From positions 3,492,001-3,556,000 of the forward strand of contig CP051247.1 of the NCBI GenBank assembly GCA_017795105.1: 64,000 bases of DNA, given 5' to 3'. The translations under genes were made by a program, and so were the position numbers. The notes beneath the pieces were generated by a model. The model did not search any database, was not told the DNA's origin, and worked only from the letters and a program-made list of their open reading frames with translations. Below are positions 41,148 to 51,727 of this stretch, piece by piece. This stretch comes from Planctomycetaceae bacterium (lineage in GTDB: Bacteria; Planctomycetota; Planctomycetia; Planctomycetales; Planctomycetaceae). The number at the start of each line of letters is the position of its first letter. Within the stretch, counting starts at the first letter, position 1.

Positions 41148-42422
41148 TTACTTTTTCAGGGGGACTTCGCCGCCGAGGCGCATCGGGACTTGCATTTCTT
41201 TGCCGTCGCGGAGGACCGTCAGGGTGATTGTGTCGCCCGGGTTGCGGCTTTCGATGTCGCCGAGGAAGTCGTCGACGGTGGAGATCTTCTCGCCGTCGAC
41301 ATGGGTAATCGTGTCGGCTGCCGTGCGATCGGTGCGTTCGACGACGAAGGGGCCGCGGCGTTCGCGGAGGACCTGCGGCCCACGGATGCCCGCCAGTTCG
41401 GCCGGGCCGCCGGGGACAAGTTGCGCGACAAGCAGACCGTCTTCGGTTTCATAAACCCGTGAGATGCCAATTTCGGGGCGAATCACACGGCCGTGGCGAA
41501 TCAGCTGAGGAATGACCCGTTTGGCGAGGTTCACCGGGATCGCAAAGCCAACGCCGGAGCTCTGACCGGTGGCGGAATAGATCGCCGTGTTGATGCCAAT
41601 CATGCGGCCGTGAGAATCGAGCAGCGGGCCACCCGAGTTGCCCGGGTTCACGGCTGCATCAATCTGGATGATCGACTTGATGGTGCGATCGCGATGGATC
41701 TTCAGCGAACGGTTCAGGGACGAGATGATCCCGGTCGTCAGGGTTCGTTCGAGGCCGAACGGGTTGCCGATTGCGTAGACGTTCATCCCGACTTTGAGAT
41801 TGGCCGAGTCGCCCATGCGGACGGGAATCAGCGATTCGACCGGGGCTTCGACGCGGATCACGGCCAGATCGTTCACCGGGTCGGCTCCGACGTAGGTTGC
41901 GTCGTAAGTTTCCCCGTCATAGAGCGTCACGACGACTTCGCGAACGTCTTCAATGACATGGAAGTTCGTGAGGATGTGTCCCGCCTGATCGATGACCAGG
42001 CCGGATCCCGTTCCTTCTTCGGGAACGGCCTGCAGGAAGAAGTTGTCCGCGCGAACGCTGCGAGTCGTGATGTTCACAACGCTGCGGTTGACGTCTTCAT
42101 AGACGCGAACACTCACCTGCTCTTCGGGGGTGAGTGCATCCGATTCGTAGAAGGCGGCTCCGAAGTTTCCGACGGGACCGGGGTTGTGGGAAGTTCCCTG
42201 CCATTGAGGCGATGGCGAGATTCCCTGCGGAGTCTGGCCGGGAGGGGTGACGGGAATCGTGGGCGTCGGCTGCGGCGTGGTGCGCGGCGCAGGGAGCCCC
42301 GGACCGTTCAGCGTCGGCGGTTCCTGAGCGTGCATCAACGTCGGTTCGGTCAGCCGGACAAACGTGGCAGAAACGAGGCCGCCAATCACAGCGGACACCA
42401 GGCAGGTCAACCAGATTCTCAT
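41148..42422 (-). CDS. HtrA/DegP-type trypsin-like serine protease with PDZ domain
   Basis: 424 residues. A membrane or signal helix (LTCLVSAVIGGLVSATFVRL) and a long Pro/Thr-rich linker precede the protease domain with the catalytic triad: His in LTNFHVIEDVREVV, Asp in GADPVNDLAVIRVE and Ser in AAVNPGNSGGPLLDSHG. A single PDZ domain follows (RPEIGISRVYETEDGLLVAQ, with a 20-residue insert before ITHVDGEKISTVDDFL). It should degrade or refold envelope proteins under stress. One PDZ domain resembles DegS/HtrB more than DegP. The start at 42422 is the natural beginning of the signal. Confidence 0.93.
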   Translation of the reverse strand: MRIWLTCLVSAVIGGLVSATFVRLTEPTLMHAQEPPTLNGPGLPAPRTTPQPTPTIPVTPPGQTPQGISPSPQWQGTSHNPGPVGNFGAAFYESDALTPEEQVSVRVYEDVNRSVVNITTRSVRADNFFLQAVPEEGTGSGLVIDQAGHILTNFHVIEDVREVVVTLYDGETYDATYVGADPVNDLAVIRVEAPVESLIPVRMGDSANLKVGMNVYAIGNPFGLERTLTTGIISSLNRSLKIHRDRTIKSIIQIDAAVNPGNSGGPLLDSHGRMIGINTAIYSATGQSSGVGFAIPVNLAKRVIPQLIRHGRVIRPEIGISRVYETEDGLLVAQLVPGGPAELAGIRGPQVLRERRGPFVVERTDRTAADTITHVDGEKISTVDDFLGDIESRNPGDTITLTVLRDGKEMQVPMRLGGEVPLKK

Positions 42423-42621
42423 TGCTCTTCCCTCAATCTTCCTTCCAATACTCCGTCATCCGGGAAAAATGAAGAACCGGATTGTAATCCCGACCGGAAA
42501 TCGGGGGGAGGGCAATTCGGCGGATGGCGGACGCCGCCTCGGCTGAGGGTGTTTCCGACAAGCGAAGTGAGTAAACTTCTGAAAGACTTCCGACCGCAAC
42601 AACCTGGTAACCAGAGAAGAT

Positions 42622-43635
<1,014 letters not shown>

Positions 43636-43828
43636 TCACGGCAGAAACGGCGGACCTGGGGAGTCTCGGGAAGCCACGTTCGATTCGGGAATCTCATTGC
43701 AAATTCTCGACGAAATCGTCAGGATAAACAGGCTCTTCTCTTACTTCTGTGCACTGTTCGGGTTCGCACTCACTTTCTAATCTTCCGGGCAGCCGACGAG
43801 ACGAAACTTCGGGGCCGTTGGGCGTTTC

Positions 43829-46800
43829 ATGGCGAGAAAAACCACTCAGGAATCGAGTTCCGCCAAGGCGGCGCAGCGCACCAGTGATTCCGATCTGACG
43901 ACGCTCAAGCAACTCGGTCGGTATGAGGTGCAGAAGAAGCTGGGTCAGGGCGGCATGGGGACGGTTTATCTGGCCCTCGACCCGACGCTCAATCGGCTGG
44001 TCGCCCTCAAGATTCTTCCGCCCGAAAAAGCGGAGAACGCGATCCTCGTCAAGCGGTTCAAGGCCGAAGGCCAGGCTGCCGCCCAGCTGACGCACGATAA
44101 CATCGTCCGCGTGTACGAATCGGGCGAAGCCGACGGGCTCAACTACATCGCAATGGAGTACGTCGAAGGGACCGACGTCCAGCGACTCATCAAAAAGCGG
44201 AACCGCATTCCGATCCGCCGGTCGACCGAGATCATCACCCAGGTGGCCCGAGCCCTCGACCATGCCGCTCAGGCGTCGATCGTGCACCGGGATATCAAAC
44301 CCTCCAATCTGCTGATCACCCAGAGCGGAGTCGTTAAGCTGACCGACCTCGGGCTCGCCCGGATCGTCGACGATACCGAAGAGACCTCGATTACGCGGGC
44401 AGGAACAACCGTCGGTACCGTCGATTACATGTCGCCGGAACAGGCTCGCAGCAGCAAAGCGGCCGACATTCGCAGCGATCTGTATTCGCTCGGCTGCACG
44501 TGGTACCACATGCTGACTGGTTCGCCTCCGTATCCGGAAGGTTCGGTCACGAACAAGTTGCACGCTCACGCCGTGGCTCAAATTCCCGATCCACGGGACC
44601 TGAATGAATCGGTGCCCGAGGCGATTGTCGGCGTGATTGCCCGGATGATGGCCAAGAAACCGGAAGACCGATATCAGACCGTCGCCGAGCTTCTGGAAGA
44701 TCTGGAAGCTGTCAAGACAACCAAGCGGGAGATCAAAGCCGAAGACCTGGCCGCTCTGGCCGGAGCCGAGGACGTGATCGACGAGGAAGTCGAAGATCGC
44801 GAACCCTCCGAGGGGCCGGTCATTCCTCCCCGGCGTGGCCCCGTGGCTCGCGACGTCGAGGAAGAGGAGCTTGACGAACCGGCTCCGAAAAAGAAGCGGC
44901 GAAAGAAGGCGGACAAGTCGAGTGCCAGCTCTTCGTCGGGATCCCGCAACGGGTCCGCGAAGTCCAGTTCGTCGGGAGTCGATTCCCTTCCGCCTCGTGA
45001 GAAACGGAAGCTTGAAGATGTCGAAGGGAAATCTTCCGGTCAGATCGGAGAGATCGCGAAGTACATCGGGCTGGCCTGCGCCCTGATCGCCGTGGTGAGT
45101 GTCGCCTGGTATGGCATTTCCGCCGTCAGCAGTTCCTTCAGTCAGTCGAGTGCCAACGAGAAAGACAATGTCGATCTCACCCGGACCATCGAAGAGGTTC
45201 AGGCAGAGCGGGAACGCGAAGCGGCCGAGAATGGCGATGGGGAATCGGGCGAAGGGGGAAGCAGTTCTTCGAACGGGAAGAGTCCACGAAAGTTGACGGC
45301 GACCCCGGCTGTCGCGGCCGCGGATGAAGAGCTGAGTGCCGAACAAATTGCCCGGCTGCCGAAACTGCAGATCGTCGATTCCTCGGTGAAGGAAGACGAC
45401 ACTCACTTTCATTCTCTCAGCGATGCTCTCAATAAGGTCAGCGATAAGGATCTTGTGATCGAGCTGGCGACGACTCGGACGTTCGTCTGGGAGGAACCGG
45501 TCTCGATCGAAAAGCGAAGCGTGATCTTTCGCGCCGCCGAAGGAACTCCGGGCCGCATCATTCTGAACTCTGCCGGGGCAATGACCGACGGACTGGTTCG
45601 GGCCCAAAACGCCCAGGTGGTGATTCAAGGGCTGCACTTCGGGCTTCCGGCTTTTGATTTGCCTGGGGTGAGCGAAATTCGACTGTTCGACCTGCAGAGT
45701 TCGGATCTGCGGGTCCGCGACTCGTCATTCACCATCGAGGAATCTCGAGCCGCTCCGGTTGTGCTTTGCCGATATGTTGGACAGCGAAAAGCCAATCAGC
45801 TGCAGTGGAAGCGTTCGCTGGTCCGTGGAGAGCTCTGGCAGCCCTTTCAGTGTCTGGCTGAGCAGCTGCAGATTTCGGTTGATGACAGCCTGTTCCTGAT
45901 CGGCGAAGCCCCACTTCTCGATCTCAAACTCCCTCCGGGAACTTCGAACAGCGATCCCGGGGCTCGAACGGCCGAAGGTCAGTTTGCTCGCGAGGTTTCG
46001 CTGAACGACACGATCGTGGTTTGCCGGAATACGCCGCTGATGATGGTCAACTCACGAGGACGGAACAATCCGCCGCCAACGCAGTTTCGCATGAACCGGA
46101 CCCACTTCGTCGCGACCGCTCCGGCCGATCAGCGGCCTCTGGTTTCGATTCTCAACTGGCCGGAGAACGTGCTCGGTGGGAACACGAGCGGTGCTCTTTC
46201 TCGGGTGAACTGGATCAGCGAGAACAGCTCATTCGCCGGCTGGACAAATCGCCTGAATGCCACGACCAATCGCACGCGAGCGGTCTTCAACATCGATTCC
46301 GAGGATTCGTGGCAGAAGTTCTGGGGGAACTCTGGACTGTTCGGCACCTGGAACAACCGCCCTGCCCGACTGGAATCTAATGTCAGACTGGCCCGTCATT
46401 CCGGAAGCGATTTGCAGAAGCTCGGTGTAACCGCCGCGGTCAATCCTCACGAACAGACCCTCGAACGACTCGCAAGCATTCCGGTCCCCGACCTTCCTCG
46501 TAAAACCTGGCGAGCGGAGGCGGCCACGATGGAAGCCCGTCCGCGTCCGGCAGCCGATCCTTTCAATGACTCGGTCAAACGAGTCACCGTCAACTTAAGT
46601 GACCCGCGAGTCGATCTGGGTAAGTTTCTCGCCTCCGATTCGCTTCCGAATCCGGTGATCGTTGAAGCGGTTGGATTTGGCAATCGAGCCAGTTCACCAA
46701 TTCAGATTGCGAATCGCTCCGTGAAGATCGAATTCAAATCCGAAGCCGGAAAGTATCCGCTCACGCTTCGTCCTGAAGGGCTCCCTGATTCCGGCGAAGC

Positions 46801-47740
46801 GCCGTGGATCCGGGTCCAGGGCGGTTATCTGGCGATCGAAGACGGAATTTTTCGAGTCGACCCAGAAGGCCGGCAGCCACTTCCCACCGCCTGGCTGGCC
46901 GTCGAAGGAGCCGACGTGGTCCTTCGAAAGTGCTATGTCACGGCTCCGGCCGAAAAGGAGTCCCGACTGCAGTCGCTGGTTCAGGCTGGAATCAAAGGAG
47001 GAGCCGGGAGCGATCGCAGCACACTGCTGCTCGATCGTACGTTCCTGAACTATGGCGGAGATCTGATCACAACAGACCTGCGTCGGTACACCCCGTTCGT
47101 GAGGGATTCGGTACTCGTCTCGCAGGGGCATTTGTTGAACCTGCGTTTTTCCGGCAACGCCAGCGATCCCGTCGACGGTTACTTCGAACTGACGAACTCC
47201 ACCTTGTCGGCTCGGGAAGGGGCATTGCATTTCGATGTTCCCGCCAGCGGCCCGCATCAGCGTCCGCTGGTCTCCGGACGAGTACGTGAATGTGCCTTCG
47301 TGCCGGCGGCCAATCCCGGGCGATCCAAAGCGGTTGCTCCCTCGGTCCTTTCGGCTGCGTTCGATCTGAAAGAACTGCCGAATCGGGTCTGGTGGTGGGG
47401 CGAGCGAAATGGGTTCTCGCCGGAAATCAGCCAGGAACTTCTTGGCCGACCGCTGACCCAAAGCTGGTCGCAGTTCTGGGGGGACGGACACGTAGAACGC
47501 CCCTTGTTCGGACCGAACGGCGTGATGCTGACCGCCGGCAACGTGAACGCCAAAGATCTCAAACCCTCGTCTTTCTCGTTGTTCAAGGACAGCGAGGCGA
47601 TGAAGTGGGGACGCAACGATACGAAGATCGGTGCCGATTGCGAGGAACTCGACGTGCCAGAGTACGATCCGGAGAAGCCGCAGGCTCCACCCAAGGGGAA
47701 GCCGCCGGCCAACGATCGCTCCCGGTCCCCGACGATCTAA
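43829..47740 (+). CDS. Membrane Ser/Thr kinase with very large beta-rich ectodomain
   Basis: 1303 residues. Residues about 30-290 are a Hanks-type kinase: GQGGMGTVYLA, VALKIL (Lys), HRDIKPSNLL, LTDLGLARI (DLG in place of DFG), GTVDYMSPEQAR. The charged Ser/Lys-rich linker (about 295-405) leads to one membrane helix at about 412-435 (IGLACALIAVVSVAWYGISA). The outer part of about 860 residues has repeated short beta-like units with many LRVRDSSF, VQGGYLAIEDGIFRV, ELTNSTLSAREGALHF-type segments, like two parallel beta-helix regions. No PASTA repeats are seen. It should sense or bind an envelope polymer. The next gene is an aldehyde dehydrogenase 69 bp on. Confidence 0.85.
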   Translation: MARKTTQESSSAKAAQRTSDSDLTTLKQLGRYEVQKKLGQGGMGTVYLALDPTLNRLVALKILPPEKAENAILVKRFKAEGQAAAQLTHDNIVRVYESGEADGLNYIAMEYVEGTDVQRLIKKRNRIPIRRSTEIITQVARALDHAAQASIVHRDIKPSNLLITQSGVVKLTDLGLARIVDDTEETSITRAGTTVGTVDYMSPEQARSSKAADIRSDLYSLGCTWYHMLTGSPPYPEGSVTNKLHAHAVAQIPDPRDLNESVPEAIVGVIARMMAKKPEDRYQTVAELLEDLEAVKTTKREIKAEDLAALAGAEDVIDEEVEDREPSEGPVIPPRRGPVARDVEEEELDEPAPKKKRRKKADKSSASSSSGSRNGSAKSSSSGVDSLPPREKRKLEDVEGKSSGQIGEIAKYIGLACALIAVVSVAWYGISAVSSSFSQSSANEKDNVDLTRTIEEVQAEREREAAENGDGESGEGGSSSSNGKSPRKLTATPAVAAADEELSAEQIARLPKLQIVDSSVKEDDTHFHSLSDALNKVSDKDLVIELATTRTFVWEEPVSIEKRSVIFRAAEGTPGRIILNSAGAMTDGLVRAQNAQVVIQGLHFGLPAFDLPGVSEIRLFDLQSSDLRVRDSSFTIEESRAAPVVLCRYVGQRKANQLQWKRSLVRGELWQPFQCLAEQLQISVDDSLFLIGEAPLLDLKLPPGTSNSDPGARTAEGQFAREVSLNDTIVVCRNTPLMMVNSRGRNNPPPTQFRMNRTHFVATAPADQRPLVSILNWPENVLGGNTSGALSRVNWISENSSFAGWTNRLNATTNRTRAVFNIDSEDSWQKFWGNSGLFGTWNNRPARLESNVRLARHSGSDLQKLGVTAAVNPHEQTLERLASIPVPDLPRKTWRAEAATMEARPRPAADPFNDSVKRVTVNLSDPRVDLGKFLASDSLPNPVIVEAVGFGNRASSPIQIANRSVKIEFKSEAGKYPLTLRPEGLPDSGEAPWIRVQGGYLAIEDGIFRVDPEGRQPLPTAWLAVEGADVVLRKCYVTAPAEKESRLQSLVQAGIKGGAGSDRSTLLLDRTFLNYGGDLITTDLRRYTPFVRDSVLVSQGHLLNLRFSGNASDPVDGYFELTNSTLSAREGALHFDVPASGPHQRPLVSGRVRECAFVPAANPGRSKAVAPSVLSAAFDLKELPNRVWWWGERNGFSPEISQELLGRPLTQSWSQFWGDGHVERPLFGPNGVMLTAGNVNAKDLKPSSFSLFKDSEAMKWGRNDTKIGADCEELDVPEYDPEKPQAPPKGKPPANDRSRSPTI

Positions 47741-47809
47741 TCTTTGCCCTGCTGACTCTGGCTTCGCGGCCTGTCCCGACTACCACTCTCTGTACTGATG
47801 AAGAACGAC

Positions 47810-49330
47810 ATGTCCACCGCACAGATTTTTATCGAAGGCTCGTGGCAGTCTTCCGCTGGATCCAAGACCTTTCAAGCCGTCGATCCTCGAACGGGCGAAG
47901 CGGTTGGCGACGCGTTCCCGGTCAGCACCTGGGACGATTTAGAGAAGGCGCTTGCCGCTGCGGCTGCCTGTGATCGCACGACCCGCGACTGGACCGGAGA
48001 CCGCTTTGCGGCTCTGCTCGATGCCTACGCCGAAGAACTGGAAGCTCGTCGTGAGGAGATTGTGAACCTGGCGAGTCAGGAAACGGCCCTGCCGGTTGCC
48101 CCACGACTCAACGACGCAGAGTTCCCCCGGACGGTGAACCAGCTCAAAACCGCGGCTGGCGAAGCACGCGATGCAAGCTGGGCGAATCCGATTGTTGATG
48201 CCGACAATAATATTCGCTCGATGTATCGTTCTCTGGGGCCAGTCTTCGTGATTGGACCGAACAATTTCCCGCTGGCCTTCAACGGGATCTCGGGCGGCGA
48301 TTTCGCTGCAGCTGTCGCCGCCGGGAATCCGGTCATCGCCAAGGCTCATCCTGCTCATCCGGGAACCTCGCGACTGCTGGCCGAATGCGTTGAGAAGGCT
48401 CTGAGCAAAACGGGATTCCCTCCCGGCTTCGTACAGATGATTTACGACGTCGCTCCGGAAGACGGACTGCGAATGATTCGTGATCCACGGCTCGCAGCCG
48501 TCGGCTTCACCGGTTCGCAGAAGGCGGGCGTCGCCATCAAGGAAGCCGCCGACGCTCTCGGGAAACCGGTTTACGTTGAGATGTCGAGTATTAATCCGGT
48601 CTTTGTGTTGCCGGCCTATCTCGAAGATTCCGGCGAAAATCTCGTCGGCGAGTTTTCGACCAGTTGCCTGATGGGCAGCGGGCAGTTCTGCACAAACCCC
48701 GGTCTCGTAGTGCTTCCTCCGGGCGAGGCAACACCTGCCTGGATCGAAGCGGTCCGAGGCCGCTTTTCCGAGGCGGCCACGAATCCGTTGCTGGCCGCGG
48801 GAGTGAAAACGTCCCTGCTCGATTCCGTGCAGCGACTGGTCAACGCTGGCGCCGAACTGCTCACCGGCGGGCAGGCTGCCGACTCGAGCGGTTTCATCGT
48901 TCAGAACACTCTGCTGCAGGTCGATGCAGCGACGTTTCTGAATGATCCCGAGACGTTTCAGCGAGAAGCTTTCGGCAACGCGAGCCTGTTGGTTACGACC
49001 ACTGATATCTCGCAGATGGCAGCGATTGCCGGCACGTTGGAAGGCCAGCTGACCGGAGTCGTTTACACGACCGAAGAGCCGGGCGATGAAGCCGTTTATC
49101 GCGAGCTGGAGCCGGTGCTGCGACGGAAAGTCGGGCGGCTGCTCAACAACAAGATGCCGACCGGCGTGGCCGTTTCCCCAGCGATGAATCATGGCGGGCC
49201 GTTCCCCGCGACCGGGCATCCTGGATTCACGGCTGTGGGGCTTCCAGCTTCGATCCGTCGTTTTGCCATGTTAGAATGTTACGACAACGTCCCGGAACAT
49301 CGGCTGCCTGCAGCTTTGAGAACTTCCTGA
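47810..49330 (+). CDS. Aldehyde dehydrogenase, 2-oxoglutarate semialdehyde dehydrogenase type
   Basis: 506 residues from the ATG at 47810 (GAAGAAC just upstream; an ATG 12 bp earlier is possible). NAD(P)-dependent ALDH fold: FVIGPNNFPLAFNGISGGDF in the coenzyme site, GFTGSQKAG, the catalytic Glu in VYVEMSSINPV and the catalytic Cys in GSGQFCTNPGLVVLP. The wording EMSSINP and GQFCTNPG matches the type III 2-oxoglutarate semialdehyde dehydrogenases that finish pentose or hydroxyproline breakdown. No other genes of such a pathway are nearby. Confidence 0.88.
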   Translation: MSTAQIFIEGSWQSSAGSKTFQAVDPRTGEAVGDAFPVSTWDDLEKALAAAAACDRTTRDWTGDRFAALLDAYAEELEARREEIVNLASQETALPVAPRLNDAEFPRTVNQLKTAAGEARDASWANPIVDADNNIRSMYRSLGPVFVIGPNNFPLAFNGISGGDFAAAVAAGNPVIAKAHPAHPGTSRLLAECVEKALSKTGFPPGFVQMIYDVAPEDGLRMIRDPRLAAVGFTGSQKAGVAIKEAADALGKPVYVEMSSINPVFVLPAYLEDSGENLVGEFSTSCLMGSGQFCTNPGLVVLPPGEATPAWIEAVRGRFSEAATNPLLAAGVKTSLLDSVQRLVNAGAELLTGGQAADSSGFIVQNTLLQVDAATFLNDPETFQREAFGNASLLVTTTDISQMAAIAGTLEGQLTGVVYTTEEPGDEAVYRELEPVLRRKVGRLLNNKMPTGVAVSPAMNHGGPFPATGHPGFTAVGLPASIRRFAMLECYDNVPEHRLPAALRTS

Positions 49331-49368
49331 CCCGCTTCGGGCAACCCTTCACCATCGGAGAGTGTTCC

Positions 49369-50094
49369 ATGTTCAGCGTTCAGAACCTTCGACTCCCCTT
49401 CCCGACTGCGGTCAGTTGTCTCGCCGCCCTGCTTATGGTCTCTGCGATGCCGACGACAGGCTGGGCTCAGAAATCGAGCTCACGTGGCAATCGCGCTCCG
49501 AACGTGAATCTGCTCGATCAGAAGGCCGCCGCCGCTCAAGAGCAGTTCCTGAACTCCCAGGCAGAACTGGCTCGGGAGTACGAAGAAATTGGTGAGATCG
49601 AGAAGGCGCAAAGCGTCCTCCGCACGATGCTGAAGTTGTCACCGGACCTCACCCAAATTCGCGACAAGATTGAAGCTCTCGAAGAATCACGCATCGCGGG
49701 AAATGAAGTGACGATGGAAATCGACCCGAGCCGAGGCTGGATGCCGACCAATGTGGCCGTGCAGAAGGATAAGATCATTCGCTTCGAGTCGACCGGCGAG
49801 TTTCGGATGCTGATCAACCAGACGGTCACGCCGTCCGGCTTCCAGACCGAGGATGTCAAAACGGATCTCGCCGCCGGTGTGCCGCTCGGGGCACTGATGG
49901 GGCTCATTGTCGATGGCAAGGGAAAGTCGGGAGACCCGTTCGCGGTCGGCCAGAAGAGCGAAGTCAAAGCCTCTCAGGAAGGCCAGCTGTTTGTTCGGGT
50001 GAACGTACCGCCGGGGAGCAAGTGTACCGGCAAGATTCGCCTGCAGATCACTGGAGATATCATCACCCGGGGGAATGCCTCGAGTGGGCGATAG
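49369..50094 (+). CDS. Exported protein with PA-IL-like sugar-binding fold
   Basis: 241 residues from the ATG at 49369 (GGAG upstream), which opens a signal peptide (SCLAALLMVSAMPTTGWAQ). The longer frame from 49276 overlaps the dehydrogenase and is rejected. Residues about 45-100 are one or two TPR-like helices (LAREYEEIGEIEKAQSVLRT). Residues about 110-235 resemble the PA-IL (LecA) galactose-binding jelly-roll fold: RGWMPTNVAVQKDKIIRFES, GALMGLIVDGKGKSGDPFAV, GQLFVRVNVPPGSKCTGK. It is likely periplasmic or outer-surface and may bind a sugar polymer. The fold assignment is by eye. Confidence 0.7.
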   Translation: MFSVQNLRLPFPTAVSCLAALLMVSAMPTTGWAQKSSSRGNRAPNVNLLDQKAAAAQEQFLNSQAELAREYEEIGEIEKAQSVLRTMLKLSPDLTQIRDKIEALEESRIAGNEVTMEIDPSRGWMPTNVAVQKDKIIRFESTGEFRMLINQTVTPSGFQTEDVKTDLAAGVPLGALMGLIVDGKGKSGDPFAVGQKSEVKASQEGQLFVRVNVPPGSKCTGKIRLQITGDIITRGNASSGR

Positions 50095-50230
50095 CCGAGC
50101 GGCGACCTGTTGACATTTCCCGGTTCGCCCACGATTGTGTAAAACACCGCCTGTGTCAGCGGTTTCGTGCGCCGCGTAGCCGGTTCCGAATCTTTCAGCC
50201 GCTGAGTCAACAGGGCGTGTGAGCAGAGAA

Positions 50231-51451
50231 ATGTCTGGGATACAGAATCTCGTTCGTCAGGAGCTGGTGAACTCGGCTCGGACGTTCGTCGTTAAAATCG
50301 GGACCAATGTCCTTTCCGATGAACACAACGGGCTCGATCCGGCCCGGGTCGCAGCGATTGCCGAACAGGTCGATGCTCTTCGCTCCGGCGGGAAACGCGT
50401 CGTGCTCGTTTCTTCCGGTTCGATTGGGGCCGGGATGCAGCTTCTGGGGCTCAAGGAACGTCCCCGCGATCTACCGCACCTCCAGGCCGCGGCGGCCACG
50501 GGACAGGCCCATCTGATTGGCATCTACGATCAGGCCTTCCGCAAGCACGGCTATCACGCCGCCCAGCTGTTACTGACCGCCGACGACTTTCGGAATCGTT
50601 CGAGGTATCTCAACGTTCGCAACACGCTGCATACGCTCTTCGAGTATGGCTGCGTGCCGATCATCAACGAGAATGACACGGTGAGCGTGAACGAGATCGC
50701 TCAGGCCTTCCCCTCGCTGCCGAATCCGGATGAGACTCCGGTCCCGATCCGCCAGGCCGCCAACCCGCCCGGAACCAAGTTCAGCGACAATGATCAGTTG
50801 GCCGCCATGGTGACCAACCTGCTCGATGCTCCGCTGCTGATCATCCTCTCGGTGATCGATGGCCTTTACGACGGCGATCCCCGGGAGCCGGGCAGCAAGG
50901 TGATTTCGCTGGTCGAACAATGGGACGATGCTCTTTTCGACTGCGTCGGTTCTTCGCGCAGTTCAGGCGGGACCGGCGGGATGAAATCGAAACTGAATGC
51001 GATCCGCAATGCGGTTTCCGTCGGGGAGAACGTGATTCTTGCCAACGGTTCGGACAACAATGTCCTTGCGAAGATTCTGCATGGCGAAGACGTCGGCACC
51101 GCGTTTCTGGCACGGGGCAAGTTCATGCCGGCTTGGAAACGCTGGATCGGTTTCACGATCACGCCACGGGGCAGCTACATCGTCGACAACGGTGCCGAGC
51201 AGGCGATCATCAAGTCCGGCAAGTCGCTGTTGCCGATTGGTATCCGCGAGATCCGGGGCACTTTCGAGATGGGAGAAGTTGTTTCGATCCGCACGCCCAA
51301 CGGCCAGGAATTCGCCCGCGGCCTCAGCAATTACAACTCCGACCAGGCCCGCCAGCTGATGGGCTGCCGCACCGACGAAATCCTCGCCCGCTCCGGCCAC
51401 ATCCCGTTCCTCGAAGCCGTCCATCGCGATAATCTGGTGCTGACACTGTAG
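50231..51451 (+). CDS. proB: Glutamate 5-kinase
   Basis: 406 residues from the ATG at 50231; a GTG at 50219 is also in frame. It makes glutamyl 5-phosphate, the first step of proline synthesis. The amino-acid kinase domain (FVVKIGTNVLSDE, VLVSSGSIGAGMQLLGLKER, PIINENDTVSVNE, KFSDNDQLAAMV, GTGGMKSKLNAIRNAV) is followed by a C-terminal PUA domain (about residues 310-400, MGEVVSIRTPNGQEFARGL), as in most long-form ProB. proA is not adjacent. Confidence 0.95.
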   Translation: MSGIQNLVRQELVNSARTFVVKIGTNVLSDEHNGLDPARVAAIAEQVDALRSGGKRVVLVSSGSIGAGMQLLGLKERPRDLPHLQAAAATGQAHLIGIYDQAFRKHGYHAAQLLLTADDFRNRSRYLNVRNTLHTLFEYGCVPIINENDTVSVNEIAQAFPSLPNPDETPVPIRQAANPPGTKFSDNDQLAAMVTNLLDAPLLIILSVIDGLYDGDPREPGSKVISLVEQWDDALFDCVGSSRSSGGTGGMKSKLNAIRNAVSVGENVILANGSDNNVLAKILHGEDVGTAFLARGKFMPAWKRWIGFTITPRGSYIVDNGAEQAIIKSGKSLLPIGIREIRGTFEMGEVVSIRTPNGQEFARGLSNYNSDQARQLMGCRTDEILARSGHIPFLEAVHRDNLVLTL

Positions 51452-51464
51452 TCCACTCCCGTGG

Positions 51465-51609
51465 GTAGAGGCCGCTGTGCGGACGCGGAAATGACTCGCC
51501 ACGTTTGTCGATATACTGTGCTCCGGCCAACTCTGTTCATGAATTGAAGAAACAACGCTCGCGGATCCTGCGTGGCACCCGCAATCCGCGTCCGCGGAGC
51601 GGACCCTAC
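51465..51609. repeat. Inverted pair of GTAG-headed REP palindromes (family B)
   Basis: Left: GTAGAGGCCGC-TGT-GCGGACGCG-type at 51465-51487. Right: its inverse at 51586-51609, which on the minus strand reads GTAGGGTCCGC-TCC-GCGGAC. Each has GTAG before a GC-rich hairpin with a 3-nt loop. A second such pair is at 60467-60616. The 98-bp interior has no gene. Confidence 0.85.
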
Positions 51610-51666
51610 TGCGGAATGGTGTGAGCGACGCCGTAGGTGTTGAGCGGGTTCGAATACATACTCACG

Positions 51667-51701
51667 AAAAAACGCCGCCTCGATTTCTCGGGGCGGCGTT
51701 T
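51667..51701 (-). terminator. Rho-independent terminator after the HNH gene
   Basis: Stem AACGCCGCC / GGCGGCGTT with a TCGG inner loop and a T run on the minus strand. Confidence 0.8.
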
Positions 51702-51727
51702 GTCGTTTCGATTGTTCAGCAGTCGAT

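Noticed and set aside
43694..45637. 647-codon minus-strand open frame opposite the kinase gene
   Set aside because: Overlaps the conserved kinase domain on the other strand and has no domain or ribosome site.
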